DNA of 64,000 nt, taken from Rubrivivax albus. GTDB lineage: Bacteria > Pseudomonadota > Gammaproteobacteria > Burkholderiales > Burkholderiaceae_C. The position numbers and the translations under genes are program-made. A model generated the notes under the pieces. It worked only from the letters and a program-made list of their open reading frames with translations, was not told where the DNA came from and did not search any database. Positions 1 to 11,430 of this stretch are shown here, in pieces. Each line of letters opens with the position of its first letter. The stretch's first letter is position 1. The stretch covers positions 682,001 through 746,000 of the forward strand of contig NZ_SACT01000001.1 in assembly GCF_004016515.1 (NCBI RefSeq). The letters run 5' to 3'.

Positions 1-1
1 G

Positions 2-790
2 GCCGACCTGGGCGCGCCGCTGTTCGAGCGCCACGCCGGTGGCATGCGGCCCACGGTCTTCGGCCAGCGCTTTGCCGTGCATGCGCGGCGGGTCGCGGCC
101 GAGGCGCAGCAGGCGCGCGACGCCGTGCGCCAGCTGCGCGGCGAGGCCGGCGGGCAGGTGCGCTATGGCAGCTCTGCGGCGCCGGCACTGCTGCTGGCGC
201 CGGCGGCCATCGTGCGCTTCCGGCGTCGATGGCCCGACGTGGCCTTGCAGGGCCGCAGCGGCCTATTGCACGCGCTGGCCCCGGCGCTGCGTGACGGTGA
301 TCTGGACTTCGTGATCGCACCGCTGCCGGCGGGTCCATTGGACCCGGGCCTGCAGGCCCGGCCGCTGCTGGTCAGCGAGACGGTGCTGGTGGCGCGGCGC
401 GACCATCCCAAGGCACGGGTGCGCACGCTCAAGGCGCTGGCCGACACCGCCTTCGTGGTGGCGGCACCACCCGGGCTGCCGGGGGCCGGCATCCACGCGG
501 CCTTCGAACGGGCCGGCCTGGGCCCGCCGCGCGTCGCGCTGCAGACGGACGGTCTCGTGGACACACTGGCCATGCTGGCCGCCGGGGAGGGCGTGGCCAT
601 GCTGCCGGCCGCGCTGCTGAAGGCCGGGCTCCTGCTCGAGCCGCTGGTGCGGCTGCCGGTGGAGGAGGAACTGCCGCGCTATGCCGAGGCGCTGGTGACC
701 CGCCGTGATGGCAGCCTGACCCCGGCGGCGCAGGCAATGGCCACGGAGTTCGAGCGCGAAGCCGCCTACCTGGGGTTGACGCCAGCCTGA
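2..790 (+). CDS. LysR-family transcriptional regulator, 5' truncated by window edge
   Basis: The reading frame is open from base 2. The first codons give the end of a LysR winged helix-turn-helix (LGAPLFERHAGGMRPT), so the true start lies before the window and the ATG at 44 is internal. The rest is a periplasmic-binding-protein-like effector domain of about 230 residues ending at the TGA of 788-790. The effector is unknown. A GC-rich stem-loop whose loop is the stop codon follows, and the next gene is convergent. Family assignment is firm from the HTH remnant and the overall layout; target genes cannot be inferred because the upstream neighbour is missing. Confidence 0.85.
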   Translation, partial: ADLGAPLFERHAGGMRPTVFGQRFAVHARRVAAEAQQARDAVRQLRGEAGGQVRYGSSAAPALLLAPAAIVRFRRRWPDVALQGRSGLLHALAPALRDGDLDFVIAPLPAGPLDPGLQARPLLVSETVLVARRDHPKARVRTLKALADTAFVVAAPPGLPGAGIHAAFERAGLGPPRVALQTDGLVDTLAMLAAGEGVAMLPAALLKAGLLLEPLVRLPVEEELPRYAEALVTRRDGSLTPAAQAMATEFEREAAYLGLTPA

Positions 791-827
791 GGCTGGCGCT
801 GCGTTTGCCCCGCCTGCAAGGCGGGGC
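781..827. terminator. Two GC stem-loops between convergent genes
   Basis: The first stem is GCCAGCC (781-787) pairing with GGCTGGC (791-797), with the LysR stop codon TGA as its 3-base loop. The second is GCCCCGCC (807-814) pairing with GGCGGGGC (820-827), loop TGCAA. They lie between the convergent LysR gene and the small zinc-ribbon gene, so they may end transcription from both sides. Neither has a U-tract, so intrinsic termination is uncertain. Confidence 0.4.
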
Positions 828-839
828 CGGGGCGTGCGG

Positions 840-1088
840 TCAGGTGGTGGCCGCGGTCACGCCGAGACAGCTGTTGCACTTGCCCAGGCCGCGCAGTCGC
901 GGGTCGGGCTTGCCTTCGCCGGTCTTGAAGTTGGCGTGGCACTTGATGCACACGTACATCTTCGAGCTGGACATCATCGGCTTGACGCCGGGCTCGGCGT
1001 TGGGCCGGGCGGCCGTGTACTCGGCCTGGGTCTGGCGGAGCTTCGGGGCGGAGGGGTCGGCGGGGGTCGTAGCGCGTTTGGTGGCCAT
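840..1088 (-). CDS. Small putative zinc-ribbon protein (82 aa), unknown function
   Basis: This 82-residue protein has a polar N-terminal half rich in Ala, Thr and Pro, and a C-terminal half with two Cys pairs, CIKC (about 47-50) and CNSC (about 71-74), separated by a basic Gly/Pro-rich segment. That spacing suits a structural zinc ribbon. The first pair is followed by His and so looks like a CXXCH heme site, but there is no signal peptide, so haem attachment is unlikely. It lies 80 bases downstream of cbbA on the same strand and might be transcribed with it, though a -10-like GACAAT upstream could give its own promoter. The start at the ATG of 1088 has no clear ribosome-binding site. I do not recognise a named family. 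Confidence 0.6.
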   Translation of the reverse strand: MATKRATTPADPSAPKLRQTQAEYTAARPNAEPGVKPMMSSSKMYVCIKCHANFKTGEGKPDPRLRGLGKCNSCLGVTAATT

Positions 1089-1110
1089 GGCGGTTGGAAA
1101 CGGCGGAGGA

Positions 1111-1127
1111 CCGGCCGCAGAGGCCGG
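1111..1127. other. Stem-loop between cbbA and the zinc-ribbon gene
   Basis: CCGGCC (1111-1116) pairs with GGCCGG (1122-1127) around a 5-base loop. On the minus strand it follows the end of the cbb operon and precedes the small zinc-ribbon gene. It lacks a U-run, so it may be an mRNA-end or processing structure rather than a full intrinsic terminator. Confidence 0.3.
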
Positions 1128-1168
1128 CACAAAACCCGTATTGTCCGCCAGAAACCGAATTGCCCGCC

Positions 1169-2206
1169 TCAGCGATACCTCGGAGCCATCTTCTCTAGGG
1201 GGAGGGGCTTGATCTTCGCCGCCATTCCGGCGCAGCCAAAGGCCTCGAAACGCTGCGCGCAGACGCCCTGCGCCGCGGTGCGCGCCGCCTCCAGCGCCTT
1301 GCGCGGGTCGAACTCCGAGCGCTTGGTGGCGAACAGCTGGCGCATCGCACCGGTCATCGCCAGGCGGATGTCGGTGTCGATGTTGACCTTGCGCACCCCG
1401 CTGGCGATGCCACGGCGGATCTCCTCCACCGGCACGCCGTAGGTCTCCGGCAGCTCGCCGCCGTACTCGCGGATGATGGCCAGCCACTCCTGCGGCACGC
1501 TGGACGAGCCGTGCATCACCAGGTGGGTGTCGGGGATGGCGGCGTGGATGGCGGCGATGCGGTCGATGGCCAGGATGTCGCCGGTGGGCGGGCGAGTGAA
1601 CTTGTAGGCGCCGTGGCTGGTGCCGATGGCGATCGCCAGCGCGTCGACACCGGTGGCGGCGACGAAGGCCTTGGCCTCCTGCGGGTCGGTCAGCAGCTGG
1701 TCGTGGCTGAGCGTACCCTCGGCGCCGACGCCGTCCTCCTCGCCGGCCTGGCCGGATTCCAGCGATCCCAGGCAGCCGAGCTCGCCTTCCACCGACACGC
1801 CCACCGCGTGCGCGATCTCGCAGACGGTGCGCGTGACCTCGACGTTGTAGTCGTAGGGTGCCGGGGTCTTGGCGTCGGCCTTCAGCGAGCCGTCCATCAT
1901 CACGCTGGTGAAACCCGAGCGGATGGCCTGCACGCAGACCGCGGGCGACGCGCCGTGGTCCTGGTGCAGCACCACGGGGATGTCCGGGTGGGTCTCCACC
2001 GCGGCCAGGATCAGGTGGCGCAGGTAGGCCTCGCCGGCGTACTTGCGCGCGCCGGCCGAGGCCTGCAGGATCACCGGCGACTGCGTGGCCTGCGCCGCCT
2101 CCATGATGGCCTGGACCTGTTCCAGGTTGTTGACGTTGAAGGCGGGCACGCCGTAGCCGTGTTCGGCGGCGTGATCCAGCACCTGGCGCAGGGAAACGAA
2201 GGCCAT
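1169..2206 (-). CDS. cbbA: Class II fructose-1,6-bisphosphate aldolase
   Basis: Condenses dihydroxyacetone phosphate with glyceraldehyde 3-phosphate, and with erythrose 4-phosphate to sedoheptulose bisphosphate, in the regenerative part of the Calvin cycle; also glycolysis and gluconeogenesis. The 345 residues match the usual length of the Calvin-cycle subtype. The metal-binding HQDHG motif is at 81-85 and a glycine-rich phosphate-binding region follows. The start at 2206 is set by a strong AAAGGAG site 9 bases upstream; the longer open frame runs through cbbY and is a shadow. It is the last gene of the cbb operon, 22 bases after cbbY. Confidence 0.95.
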   Translation of the reverse strand: MAFVSLRQVLDHAAEHGYGVPAFNVNNLEQVQAIMEAAQATQSPVILQASAGARKYAGEAYLRHLILAAVETHPDIPVVLHQDHGASPAVCVQAIRSGFTSVMMDGSLKADAKTPAPYDYNVEVTRTVCEIAHAVGVSVEGELGCLGSLESGQAGEEDGVGAEGTLSHDQLLTDPQEAKAFVAATGVDALAIAIGTSHGAYKFTRPPTGDILAIDRIAAIHAAIPDTHLVMHGSSSVPQEWLAIIREYGGELPETYGVPVEEIRRGIASGVRKVNIDTDIRLAMTGAMRQLFATKRSEFDPRKALEAARTAAQGVCAQRFEAFGCAGMAAKIKPLPLEKMAPRYR

Positions 2207-2228
2207 CGGGGGGTTCTCCTTTAAGTGA

Positions 2229-3017
2229 CTATCCGAACTGCGAAACGCTGTCCATCTCCTGGTGCCAGGCCTGCAGGTCGTCCAGCGTGACCGGGCCCGA
2301 ACCGCTACCCGCCGTGCCCGCCAGCGCCGGGCGCCAGCCCTGGCGCGTGTGCAGGCCGGGGCCGATGGCGATGGCACCTTCGATGGTGGCGTTCGCGAAA
2401 TAGGCGCTGCGCGGCACGACCACCGGCACCTCGGCGGCCAGCGCCGCGGCCACGCCACCGGGCGAGTCCTCGATGGCCACCGCCTGCAGCGGGTTGAGGT
2501 CCAGCGCCTGCAGCGCACGCAGAAAGACCTCGGGGTCGGGCTTCTTCTTCGAGACGTCCTCGCCGCAGACCGCGACCTCGAACACCTCGCGCCAGGCCTT
2601 GCCGAAGTGCAGCCCCAACAGGGCGTCGACGTTGGCGCGGCTGGTGGTGGTGGTGACGGCCTGGCGGATGCCGGCGTCGCGCGCCTCGTCGATCAGTTCT
2701 CGCACGCCCGGGCGCAAGGGGATACCGCTGTCGCGGACGAGCGCCGTGTAGATGGCGGTCTTGCGGCGGTGCAGTTCCTCCACCAGCGCGTCGCGCTCGG
2801 CGGCGGTGGGGGGCGCGTCGGGCCGCTGCGCCATGTCGGCGCGCAGGCGTTCGCGGCCGCCGGTGATGTTGAGCAGGTGGCCGTAGTAGGTCTCGTCCCA
2901 GCGCCAGAGCAGCCCCATGGCCTCGAAGGCCTGGTTGAAGGCGATGCGGTGGCCGTCGCGCTCGGTCTCGGCCAGCGTGCCGTCGACGTCCCAGAGGATG
3001 GCTTTCAGCGTCGTCAT
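2229..3017 (-). CDS. cbbY: HAD-family phosphatase CbbY (xylulose-1,5-bisphosphatase type)
   Basis: A cytosolic haloacid-dehalogenase phosphatase of 262 residues. The nucleophile motif DVDGT is at 10-14, with the conserved Lys in KKKPDPEVF and the acidic motif in AIEDSPGG. Known CbbY proteins hydrolyse xylulose 1,5-bisphosphate, an inhibitory misfire product of RuBisCO, to xylulose 5-phosphate. The ATG overlaps the cbbZ stop by 4 bases (ATGA), indicating coupled translation. The C-terminal 45 residues are Gly/Ser-rich and look flexible. CbbY-specific activity is inferred from operon position and overall similarity. Confidence 0.9.
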   Translation of the reverse strand: MTTLKAILWDVDGTLAETERDGHRIAFNQAFEAMGLLWRWDETYYGHLLNITGGRERLRADMAQRPDAPPTAAERDALVEELHRRKTAIYTALVRDSGIPLRPGVRELIDEARDAGIRQAVTTTTSRANVDALLGLHFGKAWREVFEVAVCGEDVSKKKPDPEVFLRALQALDLNPLQAVAIEDSPGGVAAALAAEVPVVVPRSAYFANATIEGAIAIGPGLHTRQGWRPALAGTAGSGSGPVTLDDLQAWHQEMDSVSQFG

Positions 3018-3703
3018 GTGGTTTCCTTCGGTGCGCTCGGGGCGAGCAGGGGGCTGAAGTCGGCGATCACGCGGTCGGGACCGCAGGTCGCCACGGGTTC
3101 GCCCCCGTTGTATCCCCAGGGCAGCAGCCAGGCAACGATGCCCGCACGGCGGGCAGTGGCGGCGTCGATGGCCGAGTCGCCAACGAACAGCGCCCGCGCG
3201 GGTGCCACGTCGAACTCGCGCAGGCAGGCCTCGATGCCTGCCGGGTCGGGCTTGCGCGTGGCCAGGGTGTCGCCGCAGACGATGCGGTCGAAGGGGCTGC
3301 GCAGGTCGTGCGCATCGAGCACGCGGTCGGTGTAGCGCGTCTCCTTGTTGGTGACGATGGCCAGCTTCGTGCCCTGGGCCCGCAGGGCGGCCAGCGTCTC
3401 GCGCACGCCTGGGTAGAGGCGGCTGCGCGTGCCGCAGCGCGCGGCGTAGTAGCGGTCGTACACCGTGCCGATGGCGGCCAGTTCCGGGCTGCTGCGCACC
3501 AGCTCCGGCGTGCGACCACTGGCGCGTGCGATGGCCTGCACCAGCAGCGCGCCGGTGCCGTGGCCGATCCAGCGGGCCACCTGCGCTTCGTCCACCACCG
3601 GCCAGCCGTAGGCGCGCAGCGTGTCGTTGACGGCGTCGGTGATCTCCGGCGCGGTCTCGACCAGCGTGCCGTCGAGGTCGAAGCAGACGAGGTCGAAGGT
3701 CAT
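3014..3703 (-). CDS. cbbZ: Phosphoglycolate phosphatase
   Basis: A HAD-family phosphatase of 229 residues that removes 2-phosphoglycolate, the toxic product of the RuBisCO oxygenase reaction. The catalytic motif DLDGT is at 9-13, VTNK is motif II, and KPDP followed by [11 protein letters not shown] gives motifs III and IV, typical of the Gph/CbbZ type. It overlaps cbbT upstream and cbbY downstream by ATGA, so it sits in the tightest translational chain of the operon. A cap region lies between the first and second HAD motifs. Confidence 0.92.
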   Translation of the reverse strand: MTFDLVCFDLDGTLVETAPEITDAVNDTLRAYGWPVVDEAQVARWIGHGTGALLVQAIARASGRTPELVRSSPELAAIGTVYDRYYAARCGTRSRLYPGVRETLAALRAQGTKLAIVTNKETRYTDRVLDAHDLRSPFDRIVCGDTLATRKPDPAGIEACLREFDVAPARALFVGDSAIDAATARRAGIVAWLLPWGYNGGEPVATCGPDRVIADFSPLLAPSAPKETT

Positions 3704-5790
3704 CGCAGGACGCGCTTCACCGCCTGGACCACGGCGTCGGCGGTGATGCCGAAGTGGGCATACAGCGCGGGTGCCGGCGCCGATTCGCCGAAGCTGGCGA
3801 TGCCGACCACCGCGCCGCGGCGGCCGACGTACTTGCGCCAGAGGTCCGGGTGCGCTGCCTCTACGGCCACGGCCGGCAGGTCCGGTGGCAGCACCGCGTC
3901 CTGGTACGCTGCGTCCTGGCGGTCGAAGACGCTGGTGCTGGGCATGGAGACCACGCGCACCCGGATGCCTTCGGCGGTCAGCTGCTGCTGCGCCTTCACC
4001 GCCAGCTGGGTCTCCGAGCCGGTGCCGATGATCACGGCCTGCGGCGGTCCACCGTCGGGGGCATCGGCCAGCACGTAGCCGCCGCGCTGCACGTCGGCCG
4101 CACGTGCGGCGTCGTTGCCCAGGCTCGGCAGGTTCTGGCGCGACAGGCACAGCGCGCTGGGGCCGTCGCGGCGTTCCAGCGCCTGCGCCCAGGCCACGGC
4201 GGTCTCCAGCGCGTCGGCCGGGCGCCAGACGTCGAGCTGCGGGATCAGCCGCAGCGACGGGATGTGCTCCACGCTCTGGTGCGTGGGGCCGTCCTCGCCC
4301 AGGCCGATGCTGTCGTGCGTGAAGACGTGGATCACGCGCTGCTTCATCAGCGCGGCCATGCGCACGGCGTTGCGGCTGTAGTCGCTGAAGGTCAGGAAGG
4401 TGCCGCCGTAGGGGATCAGCCCGCCGTGCAGCGCCATGCCGTTCATCAACGCGGCCATGCCGAATTCGCGCACGCCGTAGCTCAGGTGGTTGCCCGGGCG
4501 GTCGCGGCCCGCCAGCGTGCAGCCCTTGAAGTTGGTGAGGTTGGAACCGGTGAGGTCGGCGCTGCCACCGAAGACTTCGGGCAGGCCCGGTGCCAGCGCG
4601 TCCAGCGCCTGCTGGCTGGCCTTGCGCGTGGCCACGTTGTCGGTCTTCGCGGCGCCCTCGAAGGCGGCCATCACCCGTTGACACCAGTCGGTGGGCAGGT
4701 TGCCGGCCATGCGGCGCTCGAACTCGGCGGCTTCGGCCGGATGGGCGCTGCGGTAGCTGTCGAAGCGCAGCTGCCATGTGCGTTCGCGCGCCACACCGGC
4801 TTCGCGGGCGTTCCACGCCGCAGCCACGTCGTCGGGCAGTTCGAACGGTGCCGCCGTCCAGCCCAGCGCCTCGCGCGTTGCCGCTACCTCGGCGGCGCCC
4901 AGCGCGGCGCCGTGCACGTCGTGCGTCCCGGCCTTGTTCGGCGAGCCCTGGCCGATGACGGTCTTGCAGCAGATCAGCGTCGGCTTGCCATCCGCGCGCA
5001 CCGCCTGGGCCTTGGCCACGGTGATCGCGGCATCGACCGCCTCGACGTCGTGCCCGTCCACGGCACGGATCACGTGCCAGCCCAAGGCCTCGAAGCGTGC
5101 CGGCGTGTCGTCGGCGAACCAGCCTTCAACGTGGCCGTCGATGCTGATGCCGTTGTCGTCGTAGAGCGCGATCAGCTTGGAGAGGCGCAGCGTGCCGGCC
5201 AGCGATGCGGCCTCCTGCGCCACGCCTTCCATCAGGCAGCCGTCGCCCAGGAACACCCACGTGAAGTGGTCGACGATGGTGTGGCCGTCGCGGTTGAAGT
5301 CGGCGGCCAGGCGGCGTTCGGCCAGCGCCATGCCCACCGCGTTGGCGAAACCCTGGCCCAGCGGGCCGGTGGTGGTCTCCACGCCCGGCGTGACGCCGAC
5401 CTCGGGATGCCCGGGTGTCTTGCTGTGCAGCTGGCGGAAGGCCTGCAGTTCGGCCATCGGCAGGTCGTAGCCGGTCAGGTGCAGCAGCGCATAGATCAGC
5501 ATCGAGCCGTGGCCGTTGCTGAGGACGAATCGGTCGCGGTCGGCCCAGTGCGGATTGGCGGGGTTGTGCTTCAGGTGGCGGTGCCACAGCGCCACCGCGA
5601 TCTCGGCCATGCCCATGGGCGCGCCCGGGTGGCCGGACTTCGCCTTCTCCACGGCATCGACGGCCAGCATGCGGATGGCGTTGGCCATCCGGGATTCGAT
5701 GGTGCGGGTGCCGGCGGCGCGCGGCCGCCCGGAGCCGCCGGGCGCCCCCTCGGGGGGCAGCGAACGCATGTGAGCTTGGGGGCTCGTCAT
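3700..5790 (-). CDS. cbbT: Transketolase with an unusual N-terminal extension
   Basis: Transfers two-carbon ketol units between sugar phosphates with thiamine diphosphate and Mg2+. Motifs seen: [10 protein letters not shown] near the start of the core, the TPP signature [21 protein letters not shown], and [11 protein letters not shown] in the pyrimidine domain. The predicted protein has 696 residues. The first 28 or so precede the region that aligns with the start of E. coli TktA and are encoded by a GC-rich, repeat-like segment. The ATG at 5790 shares one base with the prk stop (TGATG), favouring this start; internal ATGs at 5769 and 5688 are alternatives. It is followed by cbbZ with a 4-base overlap. 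Confidence 0.93.
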   Translation of the reverse strand: MTSPQAHMRSLPPEGAPGGSGRPRAAGTRTIESRMANAIRMLAVDAVEKAKSGHPGAPMGMAEIAVALWHRHLKHNPANPHWADRDRFVLSNGHGSMLIYALLHLTGYDLPMAELQAFRQLHSKTPGHPEVGVTPGVETTTGPLGQGFANAVGMALAERRLAADFNRDGHTIVDHFTWVFLGDGCLMEGVAQEAASLAGTLRLSKLIALYDDNGISIDGHVEGWFADDTPARFEALGWHVIRAVDGHDVEAVDAAITVAKAQAVRADGKPTLICCKTVIGQGSPNKAGTHDVHGAALGAAEVAATREALGWTAAPFELPDDVAAAWNAREAGVARERTWQLRFDSYRSAHPAEAAEFERRMAGNLPTDWCQRVMAAFEGAAKTDNVATRKASQQALDALAPGLPEVFGGSADLTGSNLTNFKGCTLAGRDRPGNHLSYGVREFGMAALMNGMALHGGLIPYGGTFLTFSDYSRNAVRMAALMKQRVIHVFTHDSIGLGEDGPTHQSVEHIPSLRLIPQLDVWRPADALETAVAWAQALERRDGPSALCLSRQNLPSLGNDAARAADVQRGGYVLADAPDGGPPQAVIIGTGSETQLAVKAQQQLTAEGIRVRVVSMPSTSVFDRQDAAYQDAVLPPDLPAVAVEAAHPDLWRKYVGRRGAVVGIASFGESAPAPALYAHFGITADAVVQAVKRVLR
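5701..5787. repeat. GC-rich repeat-like segment at the cbbP-cbbT junction
   Basis: The segment contains the inverted motif CCCCCTCGGGGGG plus long C/G runs and reads into the N-terminus of transketolase as Pro/Gly/Arg-rich residues. From memory it resembles dispersed palindromic elements common between genes of Burkholderiales (a CTGCCCCCCGAGGGGG core). I cannot verify copy number here; I see no second full copy in this window. Confidence 0.35.
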
Positions 5791-6674
5791 CAGAGGGCCC
5801 CCAGCGCGCGCTTGCGCCGTTCCATCATGCGCCAGATGTAGGGCGTGAAGATCAGCTGCATCGCCAGTTCCATCTTGCCGCCTGGCACCACCAGCGTGTT
5901 CGCGCGGCTCATCCACGAGTTGTTGATCATGTTGAGCAGGTACGGGAAGTCGATGCCCTTGGGGTTGGCGAAGCGGATCACGCAGATGCTCTCGTCGGCG
6001 CTGGGGATGTCGCGGGCGATGAAGGGGTTGCTGGTGTCCACCACCGGCACGCGCTGGAAGTTCACGTGGGTGTGCTGGAACTGCGGGCAGATGTAGTTCA
6101 CGTAGTCCGGCATGCGGCGGAGGATGGTGTCGGTCACCGCCTCGGCGCTGTAGCCGCGCACGTGCTTGTCGCGGTAGAGCTTCTGGATCCACTCCAGGTT
6201 GATCACCGGCACCACGCCGATCAGCAGGTCCGGGTAGCGCGCGATGTCGACCTGCTCGGTGACGACGGCGCCGTGCAGGCCTTCGTAGAACAGCATGTCG
6301 GTGCCGTCGGGCAGGTCCTCCCAGGGCGTGAAGGTGCCGGGCTCCTGCTTGTACGGCGCGGCTTCGCCGGCGTCGTGCAGGTACTTGCGCCGCTTGCCGG
6401 TGCCCGTCTCGCTGTAGCTGCGGAACAGGTTCTCCAGCTCCGGGAACAGGTTGTTGTCGGGGCCGAAGTGGCTGAAGTGCTTGTCGCCGGATTTCTCAGC
6501 CTCGGCCTGGCGCGCGCGCATCTCCTTGCGGTCGTAGCGGTGGAAGCTGTCGCCCTCGATGACGGCGGCGCTGACGTTCTCGCGCCGGAAGATGTTCTCG
6601 AAGGTGCGCGTGACGCTGCTGGTGCCGGCGCCGCTGGAGCCGGTGATGGCGACGATGGGGTGGCGTTCTGACAT
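5790..6674 (-). CDS. cbbP: Phosphoribulokinase (bacterial class I)
   Basis: Phosphorylates ribulose 5-phosphate to ribulose 1,5-bisphosphate, the RuBisCO substrate. The 294-residue length fits the bacterial, NADH-activated class. The P-loop GSSGAGTSS is at 12-20, the unusual Lys-less form typical of [12 protein letters not shown] and the basic region [12 protein letters not shown] are typical of substrate and effector sites. It lies 9 bases after cbbF and its stop overlaps the cbbT start. With RuBisCO it makes the pathway diagnostic of the Calvin cycle. Confidence 0.96.
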   Translation of the reverse strand: MSERHPIVAITGSSGAGTSSVTRTFENIFRRENVSAAVIEGDSFHRYDRKEMRARQAEAEKSGDKHFSHFGPDNNLFPELENLFRSYSETGTGKRRKYLHDAGEAAPYKQEPGTFTPWEDLPDGTDMLFYEGLHGAVVTEQVDIARYPDLLIGVVPVINLEWIQKLYRDKHVRGYSAEAVTDTILRRMPDYVNYICPQFQHTHVNFQRVPVVDTSNPFIARDIPSADESICVIRFANPKGIDFPYLLNMINNSWMSRANTLVVPGGKMELAMQLIFTPYIWRMMERRKRALGAL

Positions 6675-6683
6675 GGTTCTTCC

Positions 6684-7760
6684 TCAATCCCGAAACAGGC
6701 TGCGCTCGGCAAACAGGGGCGCCGGCGACTCCTTGGTCTGCGGCTCGTGGTGGTAGCGCTCGATGCGCTCGACCTCGTTCTTCGAACCGAACACCAGGCC
6801 GATGCGCTGGTGCAGCGACGAGGGCTTGACGCCCAGCATCGGCTGGCGCCCGGTGCTGCAGCGGCCGCCGGCCTGCTCCATCACCATGCCGATGGGGTTG
6901 GCCTCGTAGAGCAGGCGCAGGCGGCCGGGTTTGGCCGGGTCCCGGGTGTCGCGCGGGTAGAGGAACACGCCGCCGCGCATCAGGATGCGGTGCGCTTCGG
7001 CCACCATGCTGGCGATCCAGCGCATGTTGAAGTCCTTGCCGCGCGGGCCGCTGCGGCCGGCCAGGCATTCGTCCACGTAGCGCTTCACGGGCGGTTCCCA
7101 GAAGCGGCTGTTGCTGGTGTTGATGGCAAATTCCTGCGTGTCCTCGGGCACGCGGATGCCGGGGTGGGTGAGCTTGAACTCACCGATGCCGGCGTCCAGC
7201 GTGAAACCGACGACACCGTTGCCCACGGTGAGCACCAGCATCGTCGTCGGGCCGTAGAGCGCGTAGCCGGCGGCGACCTGGGTGGCGCCGGGCTGCAGGA
7301 AGTCGGCCTCCGTCACGTCGCGCCCGCTGTCGATGACGTCGTCCGGCGCGCGCAGAATTGAAAAGATGCTGCCCACCGAGACGTTGACGTCGAGGTTGCT
7401 GCTGCCGTCCAGCGGGTCGAACACCAGCAGGTACTTGCCACGCGTGTAGGGCTCGGGGATCTGGTACGGGTCGTCCATCTCCTCGGACGCCATGCCGGCC
7501 AGGTGGCCGCTCCACTCGGTCTGGCGGATCAGCATCTCGTTGCTGATGATGTCCAGCGGCTTCTGCGCCTCGCCCTGGACGTTCACCGTGCCCCCCTTCG
7601 GGGCCTCGGCCAGCGCACCCAGCGCCACCTGCCGCGCGATGGCCTTGCAGGCGATGGACACGTCCAGGATCAGCGCGTTGAGCTCGCCGCTGGCCTGCGG
7701 GAAGCGCCGGCGCTGCTCGATCAGGTACTGCGTCAGCGTCTGTTTCTTCGACAGGGGCAC
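6684..7760 (-). CDS. cbbF: Class I fructose-1,6-bisphosphatase
   Basis: Hydrolyses fructose 1,6-bisphosphate; Calvin-cycle forms often also act on sedoheptulose bisphosphate. The 358 residues contain the metal-site signature [11 protein letters not shown] and the downstream RYVDE and LYPRD regions. The start is a GTG at 7760, chosen because it follows a GGGAGG ribosome-binding site and lies 11 bases after the cbbX stop; the longer open frame runs into cbbX and is a shadow. The next gene cbbP begins 9 bases later. Confidence 0.94.
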   Translation of the reverse strand: MPLSKKQTLTQYLIEQRRRFPQASGELNALILDVSIACKAIARQVALGALAEAPKGGTVNVQGEAQKPLDIISNEMLIRQTEWSGHLAGMASEEMDDPYQIPEPYTRGKYLLVFDPLDGSSNLDVNVSVGSIFSILRAPDDVIDSGRDVTEADFLQPGATQVAAGYALYGPTTMLVLTVGNGVVGFTLDAGIGEFKLTHPGIRVPEDTQEFAINTSNSRFWEPPVKRYVDECLAGRSGPRGKDFNMRWIASMVAEAHRILMRGGVFLYPRDTRDPAKPGRLRLLYEANPIGMVMEQAGGRCSTGRQPMLGVKPSSLHQRIGLVFGSKNEVERIERYHHEPQTKESPAPLFAERSLFRD

Positions 7761-7771
7761 GGCGGCCTCCC

Positions 7772-8722
7772 TCAGTTCGGGTTCTGGAACACGCGGCTGG
7801 CCTGCAGGTCGGCCGCGGTGATGGTGCTCAGGTCGTCGGCGCTCAGCGCGCGGTCGCGGTCGGCGAACAGGCGGCTGGCCTGGCGCAGGCGGGCGCGGTC
7901 GAGCGCGTTGCGCACGCTGCGCGCGTTGGCGAAATGCGGCTGGGCGATGCGGCGCTCGAGGTAGGCGCGCATCACGGCATCGGTGCCGGCGTCGAAGCGG
8001 TAGTGCTGCTGCTGCAGCATCTTCAGCGAGATCTGCAGCAGTTCGTCCACCGAGTAGTCGGGGAAGTCGATGTGGTGCGCGATGCGGCTGCTCATGCCAG
8101 GGTTGGACTGGAAGAAGGTGTCCATGCGGTCCTTGTAGCCGGCGAGGATGACGACCAGGTCGTCGCGCTGGTTCTCCATCACCTGCAGCAGGATCTCGAT
8201 GGCCTCGCCGCCGTAGTCGCGCTCGTTCTCCGGTTTGTAGAGGTAGTAGGCCTCGTCGATGAAGAGCACGCCGCCCATCGCCTTCTTCAGCACTTCCTTG
8301 GTCTTGGGGGCGGTGTGGCCGATGTACTGGCCCACCAGGTCGTCGCGCGTCACCGCCACCAGGTGGCCTTTGCGCACGTAGCCCAGGCGGTGCAGGATCT
8401 CGGCCATGCGCAGGGCCACCGTGGTCTTGCCGGTGCCGGGGTTGCCGGTGAAGCACATGTGCAGGCTCGGGGTCTGCGCTTGAAGCCCCTGATTCAGCCG
8501 CAGCTTGTCGATGACCAGCAGCGCGGCGATGTCGCGGATGCGCTGCTTCACCGGCGCCAGGCCCACCAGGTCGCGGTCGAGCTCGTCGAGCACGGCCTCG
8601 ACCTGGCTTTCCTGGAGCACCTCGCCCACGGTGCGGGCGGCGCTGGCGGCCGGCGCCGCGGGGTCGGCCGGTGCAGCCGCAGCCGGTGTCTGGCCCGGGA
8701 TGGCGTACAGCGGTGCATTCAT
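7772..8722 (-). CDS. cbbX: Red-type RuBisCO activase, AAA+ protein
   Basis: Uses ATP to thread the RuBisCO large-subunit C-terminus and release inhibitory sugar phosphates. The protein has 316 residues: a 30-residue Ala/Pro-rich N-terminal extension, Walker [10 protein letters not shown] at 93-101, Walker B VLFIDEA at 152-158, and an AAA lid. CbbX occurs with form IC/ID enzymes, matching the RuBisCO type here. The ATG overlaps the stop of the epimerase gene by ATGA. In many cbb operons cbbX directly follows cbbS; here the epimerase gene comes between them. Confidence 0.95.
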   Translation of the reverse strand: MNAPLYAIPGQTPAAAAPADPAAPAASAARTVGEVLQESQVEAVLDELDRDLVGLAPVKQRIRDIAALLVIDKLRLNQGLQAQTPSLHMCFTGNPGTGKTTVALRMAEILHRLGYVRKGHLVAVTRDDLVGQYIGHTAPKTKEVLKKAMGGVLFIDEAYYLYKPENERDYGGEAIEILLQVMENQRDDLVVILAGYKDRMDTFFQSNPGMSSRIAHHIDFPDYSVDELLQISLKMLQQQHYRFDAGTDAVMRAYLERRIAQPHFANARSVRNALDRARLRQASRLFADRDRALSADDLSTITAADLQASRVFQNPN

Positions 8723-9375
8723 GCCAGGGCCTTGCGCATGGCGGTGATGACGTCCTTGTAGCTCGGCTGGCCGAAGATGGCGCTGCCGGCGACGAAGGTG
8801 TCGGCCCCGGCGTCGGCGACGCGGCGGATGTTGTCGACCTTGATGCCGCCGTCCACCTCCAGGCGGATGTCGCGGCCGCTCTGTTCGATCAGCCTGCGGG
8901 CCTGCTCGCACTTGCGCAGCGTGTGCTCGATGAAGCTCTGGCCGCCGAAGCCCGGGTTCACGCTCATCAGCAGCACGACGTCGATCTTGTCGAGCGTCCA
9001 CTCCAGCACGCTCAGCGGCGTGGCCGGGTTGAACACCAGGCCGCACTGCTTGCCCTCGGACTTGATCAACTGCAGCGTGCGGTCCACGTGCGCCGAGGCC
9101 TCGGGGTGGAAGGTGACGATGTCGGCGCCTGCCTTGCAGAAGGCCTGGGCCAGCGCGTCCACCGGCTGCACCATCAGGTGCACGTCGATGGGGGCCGTGG
9201 TGTGCTTGCGCAGCGCCTGGCAGACCATCGGCCCGAAGGTCAGGTTGGGCACGTAATGGTTGTCCATCACGTCGAAGTGGATCCAGTCGGCGCCGGCCTC
9301 GACCACCGCACGCACCTCCTCGCCCAGGCGGGCGAAGTCGGCGGACAACAGCGACGGTGCGATGCGGTAGGTCAT
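8719..9375 (-). CDS. cbbE: Ribulose-phosphate 3-epimerase
   Basis: Interconverts xylulose 5-phosphate and ribulose 5-phosphate. The 218 residues form a TIM barrel with the metal and catalytic region [20 protein letters not shown] near residue 33, a second set in IDVHLMV, and the phosphate-binding loop [11 protein letters not shown] toward the C-terminus. It begins 20 bases after cbbS and overlaps cbbX by 4 bases, so it is co-translated with the activase. It probably also serves the pentose phosphate pathway as the local rpe. Confidence 0.95.
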   Translation of the reverse strand: MTYRIAPSLLSADFARLGEEVRAVVEAGADWIHFDVMDNHYVPNLTFGPMVCQALRKHTTAPIDVHLMVQPVDALAQAFCKAGADIVTFHPEASAHVDRTLQLIKSEGKQCGLVFNPATPLSVLEWTLDKIDVVLLMSVNPGFGGQSFIEHTLRKCEQARRLIEQSGRDIRLEVDGGIKVDNIRRVADAGADTFVAGSAIFGQPSYKDVITAMRKALA

Positions 9376-9395
9376 GGCCGGTCCTTCTGGCGGTC

Positions 9396-9830
9396 TCAGT
9401 AGCGTTGCGTCTCGGGCTTGTCCGTGGCGTAGCTGTGGATGGTGTAGCGGATGCTGCGGCCGTCCACCTCCTGGCGCACCAGGCCGAAGCCGGGCTCGTT
9501 GGCCGGGCGGTTGACGATGAAGCTCATCGCGATCGACTCGATGCCGCGGGCGTTGTCGAAGGCCATCAGCCGGATGTAGTGGCTGGGGAAGGTCTTGCGG
9601 CAGTTCTGCAGTTCCATCATCACGCCGGCGGCATCCTGCAGGTCGAACATCGGCATGCCGAACATTTCCCAGTAGGTGTTGCGCGGGTGTGGGTCGTCGG
9701 TGTACTCCACGCTCCAGGCGTAGCCCTTGCCGAGGCCGTACTCGATCTGCGCGGTGATCTCGGCGTCGGTCAGGTCGGGCAGGAAGCTGAACTGGCCCTG
9801 GGTGACGCGGCCGGTGGGGTTGGTCATCAT
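9396..9830 (-). CDS. cbbS: RuBisCO small subunit, form IC
   Basis: Structural partner of the large subunit in the L8S8 enzyme. The 144 residues include [14 protein letters not shown] at the N-terminus, the conserved [13 protein letters not shown] core, and a long C-terminal part ([17 protein letters not shown]) typical of red-type small subunits. Start choice: two ATGs stand in tandem (9830 and 9827) behind an AAGGAG site. It lies 23 bases downstream of cbbL. Confidence 0.96.
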   Translation of the reverse strand: MMTNPTGRVTQGQFSFLPDLTDAEITAQIEYGLGKGYAWSVEYTDDPHPRNTYWEMFGMPMFDLQDAAGVMMELQNCRKTFPSHYIRLMAFDNARGIESIAMSFIVNRPANEPGFGLVRQEVDGRSIRYTIHSYATDKPETQRY

Positions 9831-9853
9831 GGTTCGGGTCTCCTTGGATGCGG

Positions 9854-11408
<1,555 letters not shown>

Positions 11409-11430
11409 CCTTGTAATTAAGAAGTCCTGA

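Noticed and set aside
939..953. CXXCH haem site in the 82-residue protein
   Set aside because: There is no signal peptide, and a second CXXC pair at suitable spacing makes a zinc ribbon more likely.
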